This document shows positions 9,087 to 16,864 of a stretch of DNA of 45,472 nucleotides, piece by piece. The stretch's first letter is position 1. Each line of letters begins with the position of its first letter. The translations under genes and the position numbers were made by a program. The notes under the pieces are model-generated. The model was not told where the DNA came from, did not search any database, and worked only from the letters and a program-made list of their open reading frames with translations. Source of the stretch: Sphingobium sp. (GTDB taxonomy: Bacteria > Pseudomonadota > Alphaproteobacteria > Sphingomonadales > Sphingomonadaceae); NCBI GenBank assembly GCA_023266575.1, contig JAHFPV010000021.1, positions 1-45,472 on the forward strand. The letters are read 5' to 3'.

Positions 9087-10222
9087 CCAGCGCCTCGTTA
9101 CATTCCGCGCAGGATAATCAGCCTGCGGCGGGAAAGAAGGTCATGGTTCTGACGACCATGACCCATGCGTCGGGCGCGCCGATCGCGGCGCTGCGCCTGG
9201 CTGCCGGGCTGGAGGCGAGCGGCCATGATGTGCAGGCCGTATTCCTGTATCACCGCGAGGCCATGAACGGCGCGGACTACCCGGCCAAATTGCTGCTGAG
9301 CCACGTTCCGCGCACCCCCGCCGATATGCTGCGGATCATCGTGCGGCTGTGGCGATGTCTGCGCGCCAACCGGCCGGACGTCATCATCATGTTCCTGCCG
9401 CTGGCATCGGTGATCGGCGCAAATGTCGCGCGGCTGGCCGGAATCCGGCGCCGCATCATGTCCTTCCGCGTACCGCGCGCCACCTATTCGCCGGTCATGC
9501 GCGCGGCTGACCGCCTGTCGGCATGGATGGGCAGCTATACCGATGTCGTGGGCGTGTCCCGTGCGATGCTGGCGGGATGCGCGGCCTACCCCCGATGGCT
9601 GCGCAAGCGTGCCGTCGTCATCCATAACGGGCTGAAGGACTGGCCGCGCAGCACGATGGACAAAGGCGCGGCCCGCGCGCTGTTCGGCTTGCCCGCGCAT
9701 GGTCGACTGGTCGGCGCGCTTGGTCGGCTGGAGGAGCAGAAAAATCCCGAATTGCTGGTTGAGGCGCTCGCCCAATGCCCCGCCCATGTCCATCTGGTCC
9801 TGGCGGGCAGCGGCAGCCTGCGGGAGCGGGTGGTAGCATTGGCGGACAGCGCGGGGGTTCTGGATCGCTTGCACTTGCTCGGCGACGTTCCGCGCGAAAA
9901 AGTGCCGCATCTTCTGGCGGCTATCGATATTTTTGCCCAGCCATCCCGGTTTGAAGGGCAAAGCAATGCGTTGCTGGAAGCGCTACATGCCGGTCTGCCT
10001 TGCCTGGTCAGCGACATCGCAGAACAGGTGGAAACCGTCGTCGGGGATGATGGCCGCGCTGCCGGGCAGGTCCTCCCGCTCGACGATCCGACCGCCTGGG
10101 CGCGGGCGATGGCGAATGACGGGAGTGGCGATGACCTGGATGCCATCATTGCGGAGCGTGCTGCGCTGTTTACCTTCGCCGCAATGATGCGTTCCTATAA
10201 TGCGTTGCTGCGGGCGCGGTGA
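9083..10222 (+). CDS. Family 4 (GT-B) glycosyltransferase
   Basis: This 379-aa protein has a GT-B fold. The N-terminal half starts with MVLTTMTHASGAPIAALRLA, an acceptor-side Rossmann segment. The C-terminal half carries the GT1 domain signatures GRLEEQKNP, LVLAGSGSLRE and the E-x7-E donor-binding motif in EGQSNALLEAL. It probably transfers a sugar from a nucleotide donor to a lipid-linked glycan at the inner membrane face. The donor and linkage cannot be read from the sequence. Its start overlaps the stop of the acyltransferase gene, and it belongs to the same forward set as the sulfotransferase and flippase. Confidence 0.88.
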   Translation: MTSASLHSAQDNQPAAGKKVMVLTTMTHASGAPIAALRLAAGLEASGHDVQAVFLYHREAMNGADYPAKLLLSHVPRTPADMLRIIVRLWRCLRANRPDVIIMFLPLASVIGANVARLAGIRRRIMSFRVPRATYSPVMRAADRLSAWMGSYTDVVGVSRAMLAGCAAYPRWLRKRAVVIHNGLKDWPRSTMDKGAARALFGLPAHGRLVGALGRLEEQKNPELLVEALAQCPAHVHLVLAGSGSLRERVVALADSAGVLDRLHLLGDVPREKVPHLLAAIDIFAQPSRFEGQSNALLEALHAGLPCLVSDIAEQVETVVGDDGRAAGQVLPLDDPTAWARAMANDGSGDDLDAIIAERAALFTFAAMMRSYNALLRAR

Positions 10223-10383
10223 CTCCATGTCGCCTCATCTGATGCGGCCTTCGGGCAGATCAAATTCGCCGCGAAGGGATGAATGGCGATTGCATGGCAC
10301 CGCTGCGTGCGTATAGCAGATGGGTGGGGGATGCTGCATAGGCCTGTACGACATTGCAGCACTAGGAAATCAGGAGCGGCTTT

Positions 10384-10968
10384 ATGAAACTGTTCGTCAT
10401 TGGCTTTCCCAAGTCGGGCACGACTACGCTGAACAAGGCGCTGGAAGCCAGTGGTATGTCCACGCTCCATTGGCGGCAGGGCGAGAAGTTCTTGGGCAAG
10501 ATGATCTATGACGCTTATATGGCGGGCGAAGATCCCTTGCGTGACTTTGCGAACATTGACTGCATCACCCAGGCCGACGTATGCCTGCCGCGGCACAAGC
10601 TGAATTACTGGCCCAACCTGGATTTTCAGATCATCGCGGCGATCCGCCGCTATCATCCCGATTGCCTGCTGGCGCTGAACTATCGCGACCCGGTCAAGGT
10701 CGTATCGAGCATGAATCGCTGGCTGGACATGCGCAAGCGCTTCGTCGCATCCGACATTCCCGGCCTGCCCAAGGGCTTTGGTGCCAAGGACAGCGAATTG
10801 CTGACCTGGATCGAGGGCCATTATGACGCCTGTCGCCGGCTGTTGGGGTCGGACCCCAATTTCTTCGAATATGACATTGAAGATCCCAAGGCGCCGCAGA
10901 TATTGAGCGAACGGCTGGGTGTCGAGCTTGCCTGGTGGGGCAAAGCCAATGTGAATGAGGCCGCATGA
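10384..10968 (+). CDS. Small PAPS-dependent sulfotransferase family protein
   Basis: This 194-aa protein starts FVIGFPKSGTTTLNKALE, a clear 5'-phosphosulfate-binding loop (PKSGTT). A second motif, NYRDPVKVVSSMNRW, matches the 3'-phosphate-binding region (Arg and Ser). It probably transfers sulfate from PAPS onto a sugar of the glycan made by neighbouring genes. It is shorter than usual bacterial sulfotransferases (about 250-300 aa), but both cofactor motifs are present and the ribosome-binding site AGGAG is well placed, so it appears intact. About 160 bp separate it from the glycosyltransferase, with a small inverted repeat (TGCTGCA/TGCAGCA, 10332-10361). The substrate is unknown; other small-molecule acceptors are possible. 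Confidence 0.75.
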   Translation: MKLFVIGFPKSGTTTLNKALEASGMSTLHWRQGEKFLGKMIYDAYMAGEDPLRDFANIDCITQADVCLPRHKLNYWPNLDFQIIAAIRRYHPDCLLALNYRDPVKVVSSMNRWLDMRKRFVASDIPGLPKGFGAKDSELLTWIEGHYDACRRLLGSDPNFFEYDIEDPKAPQILSERLGVELAWWGKANVNEAA

Positions 10969-11066
10969 GGCGACAGGATCACGGCCAGCCCGCATAGCGG
11001 GTCGTCAATCGATCGGATGAACCGGCTTTTTTCACGGTCGGTGTAGGGGTAGCAGGGGCACATCCG

Positions 11067-12563
11067 ATGACGACAGCGCGGCGACGGCAGATGCCATATT
11101 GGTTGGCGTCCATATTGACATATGGCTTCGTCAACGTGGTAACGCGCGGCGCGAGCGGCGTCCTGACCCTGCTCTACGCCTATCGGCTGACGCCCGGCGA
11201 ACTTGGTTCCTATGCCATTTTGATTACGATCGCGGCGTTGATTGACGTTGTGACCAATCTGGGCGTGACCCAGGCGATCCTGCGCCAATATTTTGATTTC
11301 AAGCAGGACGGGGATGCCGGAAAGGCCTTTTTGTCGCGGGTCATCCGGCTGACGCGGCTGATCGGCTTCACGCTCGTTATCGTGGCGGGCCTGATCTGCC
11401 TGTCGCTGTGGGACCATCTGGTCGGCAATCATCTGCCCACTTGGCCCTATCTGCCGCTGATGCTGGTCTATGCCTATGTCATGCGCAGCAGCAAGATTTT
11501 CGACATCGTGGCCCGCACGCTCGACAAGCCGGGCATGTTCGCGACCTATCGCCTGGTGCAGATGGCGGCGCTGATCCTGTTGTCGTTCCTGTTCGTGTTC
11601 CAGTTTCGCTGGGGTTTGCAGGGGGCTTTGCTGGCGACGGTCGGGTCGGCTGTTTTTGGCGCGGCAATCCGTTCCTATCTGTTCCGCAACCAGCTGCCTG
11701 CGTCGGGCCGATCGGGGCGATCGGAGATCACGGCGCTGTATAGCTATGGCTTGCCGCTTCTGCCGCGCGAACTGGCGGAATGGGGGCGCATCCCTGCCCA
11801 ACGGTTGATCGTTGCGAGCGTCATGTCGGTTGCCGATGTCGGCATGTTCTTTTTGGGGAGTTCGATGGTCGCCATGCTGACCATGCTCACCGATTCGATC
11901 GAAATGTGGCTCAATCCGCAATATATGCGGCTCAGGACCAGCCAAGGCGCCGATGTCAAAACGCGGCTGCGCATGATCCGGCAGATGTTGTTGGGCGTGG
12001 TTACGCCCGTCTATATCGGCGCTATCCTGTTCCTGCCCGACATCATCCACCTTGTCCTGCCGCCGGGCTATTCGGCGACATTGCCGATTTTGGGACCGCT
12101 ATTGCTGGCGTCCTATGTCCAGATCCAGTCGCAGTTCCAACAACGCCAGCTATTATTCCTCAAGCGGACCGTCGCCGTTTCGGTCGTGACGATCACAACG
12201 TCCGCATCTTCCCTAGCCGCCGCCTATTTTGCGGGCGGTCAATGGGGCGTACAGGGCGTCGCCTGGGCCGTCGCGCTGGTTTCCATCGTCGGGCTTATGG
12301 CCGGGCGGGCGGTCGTGCGCCGCTATGAGGATAATGAACTCACGCTGTCATCTTCCCTGTGCGGCCTCGTGATCGTGTTCCTGCCTGCGCTGGCCATGTC
12401 GTTTCGAACCGACATGGCGTTCGACTGGGCATGGGAGGGCACGAAGATGCTGTACCTTATCATTGCCACCGCGCTGATTTTCCTGTTGTGGATGCGCGGC
12501 CATCTGGCGGACCTTATAGGGGGCGGTCGGAAAAAGAGCGGCAATATGGAGTCGGGCAAATGA
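11067..12563 (+). CDS. Wzx-like polysaccharide flippase
   Basis: This 498-aa, very hydrophobic protein has about twelve to fourteen predicted membrane segments. The start (YGFVNVVTRGASGVLTLLYA) and the segment LTPGELGSYAILITIAALID match the MATE/MOP-type polysaccharide exporters (Wzx, RfbX), which flip lipid-linked oligosaccharides across the inner membrane. It follows the sulfotransferase and overlaps the next acyltransferase by ATGA at 12560-12563. Its presence suggests that the local glycan is assembled by a Wzx-dependent route, although no Wzy polymerase or initiating sugar-phosphate transferase is in the window. The start at 11067 follows a GCAGGGG sequence at suitable spacing. Confidence 0.85.
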   Translation: MTTARRRQMPYWLASILTYGFVNVVTRGASGVLTLLYAYRLTPGELGSYAILITIAALIDVVTNLGVTQAILRQYFDFKQDGDAGKAFLSRVIRLTRLIGFTLVIVAGLICLSLWDHLVGNHLPTWPYLPLMLVYAYVMRSSKIFDIVARTLDKPGMFATYRLVQMAALILLSFLFVFQFRWGLQGALLATVGSAVFGAAIRSYLFRNQLPASGRSGRSEITALYSYGLPLLPRELAEWGRIPAQRLIVASVMSVADVGMFFLGSSMVAMLTMLTDSIEMWLNPQYMRLRTSQGADVKTRLRMIRQMLLGVVTPVYIGAILFLPDIIHLVLPPGYSATLPILGPLLLASYVQIQSQFQQRQLLFLKRTVAVSVVTITTSASSLAAAYFAGGQWGVQGVAWAVALVSIVGLMAGRAVVRRYEDNELTLSSSLCGLVIVFLPALAMSFRTDMAFDWAWEGTKMLYLIIATALIFLLWMRGHLADLIGGGRKKSGNMESGK

Positions 12564-13603
12564 GCGGCCCAGCGATTGAGGCATCCCCGGAGCAAGGGGA
12601 GGCAAGCCCCACCCGGAGCGCGCCGGAGCGGTCGCGACTCGCTCATCTGGACGTGGGGCGGGGCATAGCGATCCTGCTCGTCGTGATCTTCCATGCCTAT
12701 CGTGGCTTTCTGAACGCCGGGACAGCGGGCGCGGGATCGCTCTGGCCGCTGCTCGACTATAGCGTCTATATATTCCACATGGCCTTTTTCTTCGTAGCGT
12801 CAGGCTATTGGGTGCCGCGCGCGTTGAAAAAAGGCCGGACCGCCTATCTGCGGGACAAGCTGGCGACGACCTGGTGGCCGGCCGTGCTGTGGTCGCTCAT
12901 CTATATCGTGATCAACAACGTCATGGCTGCCTATGTGAACAAGCCCGTTCCCATCGATGGGCTGTGGCGCATCCTGTTCTTCCCCGCGATGCATTTCTGG
13001 TTTCTGGGCGCGTTGTTTCTATTCTTCCTGTGTATGGCGGTAACCCGGAACATCTCCTTCTGGCTACTGGCTGCTGTCGTGGCAGCCGGTCTGGTAGATG
13101 TCTTTCCGATGCGGGAAACCTTCGCGCGTTACTGTCATTTCGGGATATTCTTCATTGCCGGCGTCATCTTGTCCACCAACCGGTCGCAGATGACAGGCAA
13201 GGGGTGGCCGATGGCACTGTTCGTGCTTGGTGTCACGATCTGGCTCGGCTTTGAAAAGGGGATCGATCTCTACTCCGGCTGGCTGGTTCCCGGCGGATTT
13301 GCCGGGATCATCCTGCTGCTGGCGCTGGCCAGGGCTATTGCGGGCCATGGCGTGGGCCGGGTGCTGGGGTGGATCGGCCAACGGTCGATGCCGATCTATG
13401 TCCTGCATATCCTGCCCATGTCGGCATCGCGCGTCGTGCTCCATCGAATCGCGCCGGACTTGAATCTGGACCTGCGAATCCTGATTGTGTCAGCGTCCGG
13501 CCTGGTCTTTTCGCTGATCGGCTACGCGATCGCGGCTCGCCTCAACTTGCTGGCTATTACCGGATTCGGCAAGGATTCGTCGCGATCAGTACAGTCGGCA
13601 TAG
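12560..13603 (+). CDS. Membrane acyltransferase family 3 without SGNH domain
   Basis: A 347-aa multi-spanning protein starting at the ATG that overlaps the flippase stop codon. An in-frame open region extends upstream to 12359, inside the flippase gene, and is not used. After about 25 polar residues come HLDVGRGIAILLVVIFHAYR, the family 3 signature with the conserved His, and about ten hydrophobic helices. Unlike the genes at 7221 and 14961 it has no SGNH extension, so it may use a different acyl donor or need a partner. It probably acylates an oligosaccharide on the periplasmic side. Relatives include OatA-like membrane domains and WcaF-like and succinyl transferases; the acyl group is not predictable. 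Confidence 0.82.
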   Translation: MSGPAIEASPEQGEASPTRSAPERSRLAHLDVGRGIAILLVVIFHAYRGFLNAGTAGAGSLWPLLDYSVYIFHMAFFFVASGYWVPRALKKGRTAYLRDKLATTWWPAVLWSLIYIVINNVMAAYVNKPVPIDGLWRILFFPAMHFWFLGALFLFFLCMAVTRNISFWLLAAVVAAGLVDVFPMRETFARYCHFGIFFIAGVILSTNRSQMTGKGWPMALFVLGVTIWLGFEKGIDLYSGWLVPGGFAGIILLLALARAIAGHGVGRVLGWIGQRSMPIYVLHILPMSASRVVLHRIAPDLNLDLRILIVSASGLVFSLIGYAIAARLNLLAITGFGKDSSRSVQSA

Positions 13604-13667
13604 TGCGTAAAAGATGCAGTGCAAAACGGCGTTAAATTTTTTTTCATGTAAATTTTGCAGATGCGAA

Positions 13668-13692
13668 AAGTCATGAAATGACTTGACAAGTC
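13668..13692. promoter_or_regulatory. Overlapping inverted repeats, candidate operator
   Basis: AAGTCAT and ATGACTT face each other across 3 bases. The second arm runs straight into GACTTG-A-CAAGTC, a 13-bp palindrome. The result is three related half-sites in alternating orientation within 25 bp, a common layout for cooperative regulator binding. The repeats lie just upstream of a promoter-like sequence at 13706-13733. Confidence 0.45.
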
Positions 13693-13705
13693 CAAAACGA
13701 CAGAA

Positions 13706-13733
13706 TTGTTACAGTCAAGCCATCGTGTATTAT
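13706..13733 (+). promoter_or_regulatory. Distal promoter candidate (TTGTTA, 16 bp, TATTAT)
   Basis: The -35-like TTGTTA and -10-like TATTAT are separated by 16 bp, close to a sigma-70 housekeeping promoter. If used, it would give a leader of about 340 nt before the mini-RTX start. The match is moderate and made by eye. Confidence 0.35.
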
Positions 13734-13941
13734 GGTTAAAGCGGGGCCAGGCTTGGCTTCGGCATAGCCTGATATCCCGCCTATAAGGCCGTTTCCAACA
13801 TCATCGTCCAGTCCCGCGCTATTGCTGCCGAGTCGATAGGCCGGATGTCGGGGAGGGGCTGGCCTTTGCCGGGAAAACTATTGGCTCTTCTGCTTACTGT
13901 CTCAAATAGAGGCAATCTCGCAATAGCGTAATGGCGAAGCA

Positions 13942-13970
13942 TTGACGCGCTATAGTTACCAAGTTACTAA
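13942..13970 (+). promoter_or_regulatory. Proximal promoter candidate (TTGACG, 17 bp, TACTAA)
   Basis: TTGACG and TACTAA lie exactly 17 bp apart and about 110 bp before the mini-RTX start codon. This is the better of the two promoter candidates and would make the mini-RTX gene an independent transcript with a roughly 100-nt leader. Confidence 0.5.
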
Positions 13971-14081
13971 CGCCCCGCGGACAATGAGGCAGCAAACGTC
14001 TCTGGCTATAACCGCTTGAAGCAGTGAAATAAATTCGCGGGCGCGGCAGTTGAGCAACATTAAACTAACAGGAGATGTCTT

Positions 14082-14495
14082 ATGGCAATCATTAAAGGTA
14101 CGCCAGGTAACGGAAGCACCCCGGACGATCTGACCGGCACTGACGCCGCAGACCAGATTGCGGGTGGCGACGGCAACGATCGGATTCGTGGCGGGCTGGG
14201 CGATGACTCCATCTCGGGTGGCGCTGGCGACGACGGCATCACGGGCAACCAGGGTAACGACCTGCTGTTCGGTGGCGACGGCAATGACGACCTCAATGGC
14301 GGCGCGGACTATGACACCGCCCAATATCGTGGCGCGCTGAGCGACTACACCATCTATCTGAACGATCGCGGCGAAGTCGTGATCATCGACAATGTCGGTA
14401 GCGACGGTCGTGATATCCTCAAGAACATCGAAGCTCTGAAGTTCTGGGAAAACGGCGCGTACAAGACCTACGCTCTGGCTGACATTCTTCCCTGA
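14082..14495 (+). CDS. Mini-RTX calcium-binding protein
   Basis: This 137-aa acidic protein consists almost wholly of RTX nonapeptides at about residues 25-75 (GGDGNDRIRGGLGDDSISGG, GGAGDDG, GGDGNDD), followed by a C-terminal domain (RGALSDYTIYL, DILKNIEALKF) that ends YKTYALADILP. It has no enzymatic module and no Sec signal. RTX repeats bind calcium and fold outside the cell after type I export; the C-terminal tail resembles that of the 807-aa RTX protein. AGGAG lies 7 bases before the ATG. It has its own promoter candidates and a strong terminator and lies about 2.4 kb upstream of the type I exporter genes, so it is a likely substrate. Possible roles are a surface-layer component, calcium-dependent matrix protein or adhesion spacer; none is demonstrated. 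Confidence 0.88.
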   Translation: MAIIKGTPGNGSTPDDLTGTDAADQIAGGDGNDRIRGGLGDDSISGGAGDDGITGNQGNDLLFGGDGNDDLNGGADYDTAQYRGALSDYTIYLNDRGEVVIIDNVGSDGRDILKNIEALKFWENGAYKTYALADILP

Positions 14496-14573
14496 TTTGG
14501 GTGTGCAACTCGGCCGGGGCGGACGAAATATTCTGCACTAACCGATTTGCCTAGCCTGATCATGTGAACATTG

Positions 14574-14628
14574 AATTGCCGCTGACGCTGGGGGATATGA
14601 TCCACCAGAGTCAGCGGCAATTTTCTTT
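14574..14628 (+). terminator. Intrinsic terminator of the mini-RTX gene
   Basis: A perfect 13-bp stem (AATTGCCGCTGAC at 14574-14586 with its complement at 14610-14622) and a 23-nt loop is followed by TTTTCTTT. It lies about 80 bp past the mini-RTX stop codon and separates that gene from the downstream acyltransferase/secretion group. Confidence 0.85.
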
Positions 14629-14960
14629 GGTGGCCATGGGATGCTGGCTCGGGTGGTTAAGCCAGTCCGGCATGGAGCGGGCCTTGTCGTCAAGACGGCG
14701 GCGCGTGGTCCGGCGTCGGGCGACCCTGCCATGACACGGTTCGATTCGGCGCACCGGGCCTTCCTTTGCGGGCATGGATTGCAAAGCCGTTGCATCCCTG
14801 CAAAGGCAAGATCCAAGGCAAAGGGGGTAACAGTCCTATGACTGGCAAACCCTGTACCAGATTAAGACGAAAGCGCCTGACTGGCAGGATGGATGTGTGG
14901 CGCGCGTCCGCCTATCGACCGGTGGGTGGCACTTGATGCCTTTGGGGGGCGAGCAGATAG
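14629..14960. other. Gap upstream of the acyltransferase-type I secretion group
   Basis: No gene is convincing here; the 66-codon frame at 14641-14841 has no family resemblance. An imperfect inverted repeat (CCTTTGCGGGCATGG at 14763-14777 and its partner at 14792-14806, 12 of 15 positions pairing) could be an operator or leader hairpin. The promoter of the downstream operon should lie here, but no clear hexamers were found. Confidence 0.4.
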
Positions 14961-16817
14961 ATGATCTACCGCAGGGATATCGATGGGCTTCGTTCACTCG
15001 CGGTGCTGCCGGTTGTACTTTTCCATGCGCATGTGGCCGGGTTTGACGGTGGCTATGTCGGCGTCGATATCTTTTTCGTCATTTCGGGATATTTGATCAC
15101 ATCTATTCTGGCCAAGGATATTGACGCCGGGCGGTTTTCGCTCGTTACCTTTTACGAACGGCGCATCCGGCGCATCTTTCCTGCCCTGTTCGTCCTGCTG
15201 CTCGCCGTATTGCTGGGCGGCATAGCCATATTGCTACCCAGTTTCCTGCGCGAACTGCCTGGCACGGTGATCGGCACCCTGCTGTTCGTTTCCAACATCA
15301 TCTTTTGGCGCAAATCAGGATATTTTTCCGGGGATTCCGAACAAAAGCCACTGCTGCACACCTGGTCTCTGGGTGTCGAGGAGCAGTTTTATATCTTCTT
15401 TCCCGTGATCCTGTTTCTGCTCGCACGCTATGCGCCGCGTTATCGCCTGCTGGTCATCGCCGTCATGGCGATCGCGTCACTGGCGGCCTGCATCGCCCTG
15501 ACTGCGCCCTATCCCGATGCAAGCTTTTATCTGATCCATAGTCGCGCCTGGGAGTTATTGGCCGGTTCGTTGCTTGCGCTGGGTGCCGTGCCACAGATCC
15601 GGTCGCCTCTGGCACGCGAAGGCGTGAGCCTGGCCGGTGCCGTCGCGATTCTTGTTGCGATCTTCAGCTTCACTGACCAAACGCCTTTTCCCGGCTATGC
15701 CGCGCTGCTGCCGGTTTTGGGCAGCGTCGCCCTGTTGCACAGCGCGCCTGGCACCTTTGTCGGCAAGCTGCTGTCGATGCGATTGCCCGTCGCGATCGGC
15801 CTCATCTCCTATTCCCTATATTTGTGGCACTGGCCGATCGTCGTTTACGGCCGGTTCCTGGGCCTGTTCACGCTGGGGGCGGCAGGGTCTGCGATCATCG
15901 TCGGCCTGTCGGTAGCAGCGGCGACTTTATCCTATTTCTGGGTCGAACAGCCCTTTCGGAAAAAGGAACGGATCGGCCGCGCCCGATTGTTCATGCTGGC
16001 GGCGCTGGGCGCGCTGATCCTGGTGGGGGGCAGCGCGGCGCTGTGGGTTAAGCATGGCTGGCCAGAACGCTTTGCCGCAACGACGATCGCCTATGATAAT
16101 GGCCGTTATGATGTCAGCCCGCAGCGGGGACGGTGCCACCGGGACGAAGGCCATGACCTGCCGATCGATCGTTCCTGCGTGCTGGGCGCCGGGTCAAGCC
16201 AGGCTATCCTTTGGGGCGACAGCCATGGTGTGGAACTGGCCAAGGCGCTGGCCGTCGGCGACCATGCGATTACCCAGATTACCTATTCCCATTGCCCCCC
16301 GGCGCTTGGCTTTGACGACCCCTATCGTGCAGGGTGCAAGGCGCACAACCGGCAGGTCGCGGACTGGATCGCTGCGCAACCGATCAAGACGGTGGTGCTG
16401 GCGATGCGCTATCACACCTATCAGGATGCGCCCGGCTTCTTCGAAGGGCTGGATCGCACGATCGCGACGCTCAGGCGGGCTGGAAAGACGGTGCGTATCG
16501 TCGGTCCGGTCCCTCTGCCCGGCTTCGACGTCCCCACCCATCTTGCCAGCGGCGGCACCCCGCGCATATCCCGCGCGGCATGGGAAGCGGCGGACCGCGC
16601 CACATTGACCTGGTTTGCCCGCAATGTGCCGTCGGATATCGCTGTGCTTCGCCCCTCGGACACGCTATGCAGCCGTCAATGGTGTTCGCTCGCCCGTGAA
16701 GGGCGTTCATTATATTTTGATGCCAATCATCTAACCATGTTCGGAGCCAGATGGGTAACGCGGGAATTCTGGCAGATTCCCACGAACACGCTTTCTCGTT
16801 CCGGCAAGAATATGTAG
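14961..16817 (+). CDS. SGNH-domain membrane O-acyltransferase, first gene of the secretion group
   Basis: This 618-aa protein has the OafA/YrhL architecture: a family 3 membrane acyltransferase domain (1-370; IYRRDIDGLRSLAVLPV, FFVISGYLI, RRIRRIFPAL) followed by an SGNH domain with WGDSHGVE (nucleophile Ser) and DANHLTMFGARWV (catalytic Asp and His). It is clearly paralogous to the gene at 7221. It probably O-acylates a surface glycan in the periplasm. It ends 47 bp before the type I ATPase gene on the same strand, so the acyltransferase and the exporter are probably co-transcribed, an uncommon pairing. The ATG at 14961 follows a G-rich ribosome-binding region (GGGGGGCGAG). Confidence 0.9.
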   Translation: MIYRRDIDGLRSLAVLPVVLFHAHVAGFDGGYVGVDIFFVISGYLITSILAKDIDAGRFSLVTFYERRIRRIFPALFVLLLAVLLGGIAILLPSFLRELPGTVIGTLLFVSNIIFWRKSGYFSGDSEQKPLLHTWSLGVEEQFYIFFPVILFLLARYAPRYRLLVIAVMAIASLAACIALTAPYPDASFYLIHSRAWELLAGSLLALGAVPQIRSPLAREGVSLAGAVAILVAIFSFTDQTPFPGYAALLPVLGSVALLHSAPGTFVGKLLSMRLPVAIGLISYSLYLWHWPIVVYGRFLGLFTLGAAGSAIIVGLSVAAATLSYFWVEQPFRKKERIGRARLFMLAALGALILVGGSAALWVKHGWPERFAATTIAYDNGRYDVSPQRGRCHRDEGHDLPIDRSCVLGAGSSQAILWGDSHGVELAKALAVGDHAITQITYSHCPPALGFDDPYRAGCKAHNRQVADWIAAQPIKTVVLAMRYHTYQDAPGFFEGLDRTIATLRRAGKTVRIVGPVPLPGFDVPTHLASGGTPRISRAAWEAADRATLTWFARNVPSDIAVLRPSDTLCSRQWCSLAREGRSLYFDANHLTMFGARWVTREFWQIPTNTLSRSGKNM

Positions 16818-16864
16818 AACTCTGTTCCTAAGACGCCAAGTCGGACAGGGCGGCTTTCGGCTTG

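Larger units (their letters stand above)
13604..14081. other. Long AT-rich leader upstream of the mini-RTX gene
   Basis: No protein gene is seen in these 478 bases. The left part is AT-rich with a T-run near 13637-13644 that may end the preceding transcript, then a cluster of overlapping inverted repeats (13668-13692). Two promoter candidates follow, at 13706-13733 and 13942-13970. The remainder is probably a long 5' leader or an unassigned regulatory region. Confidence 0.5.

Noticed and set aside
14641-14841. 66-codon frame between the mini-RTX terminator and the acyltransferase
   Set aside because: There is no convincing ribosome-binding site or recognisable sequence, and it lies in a likely promoter region.
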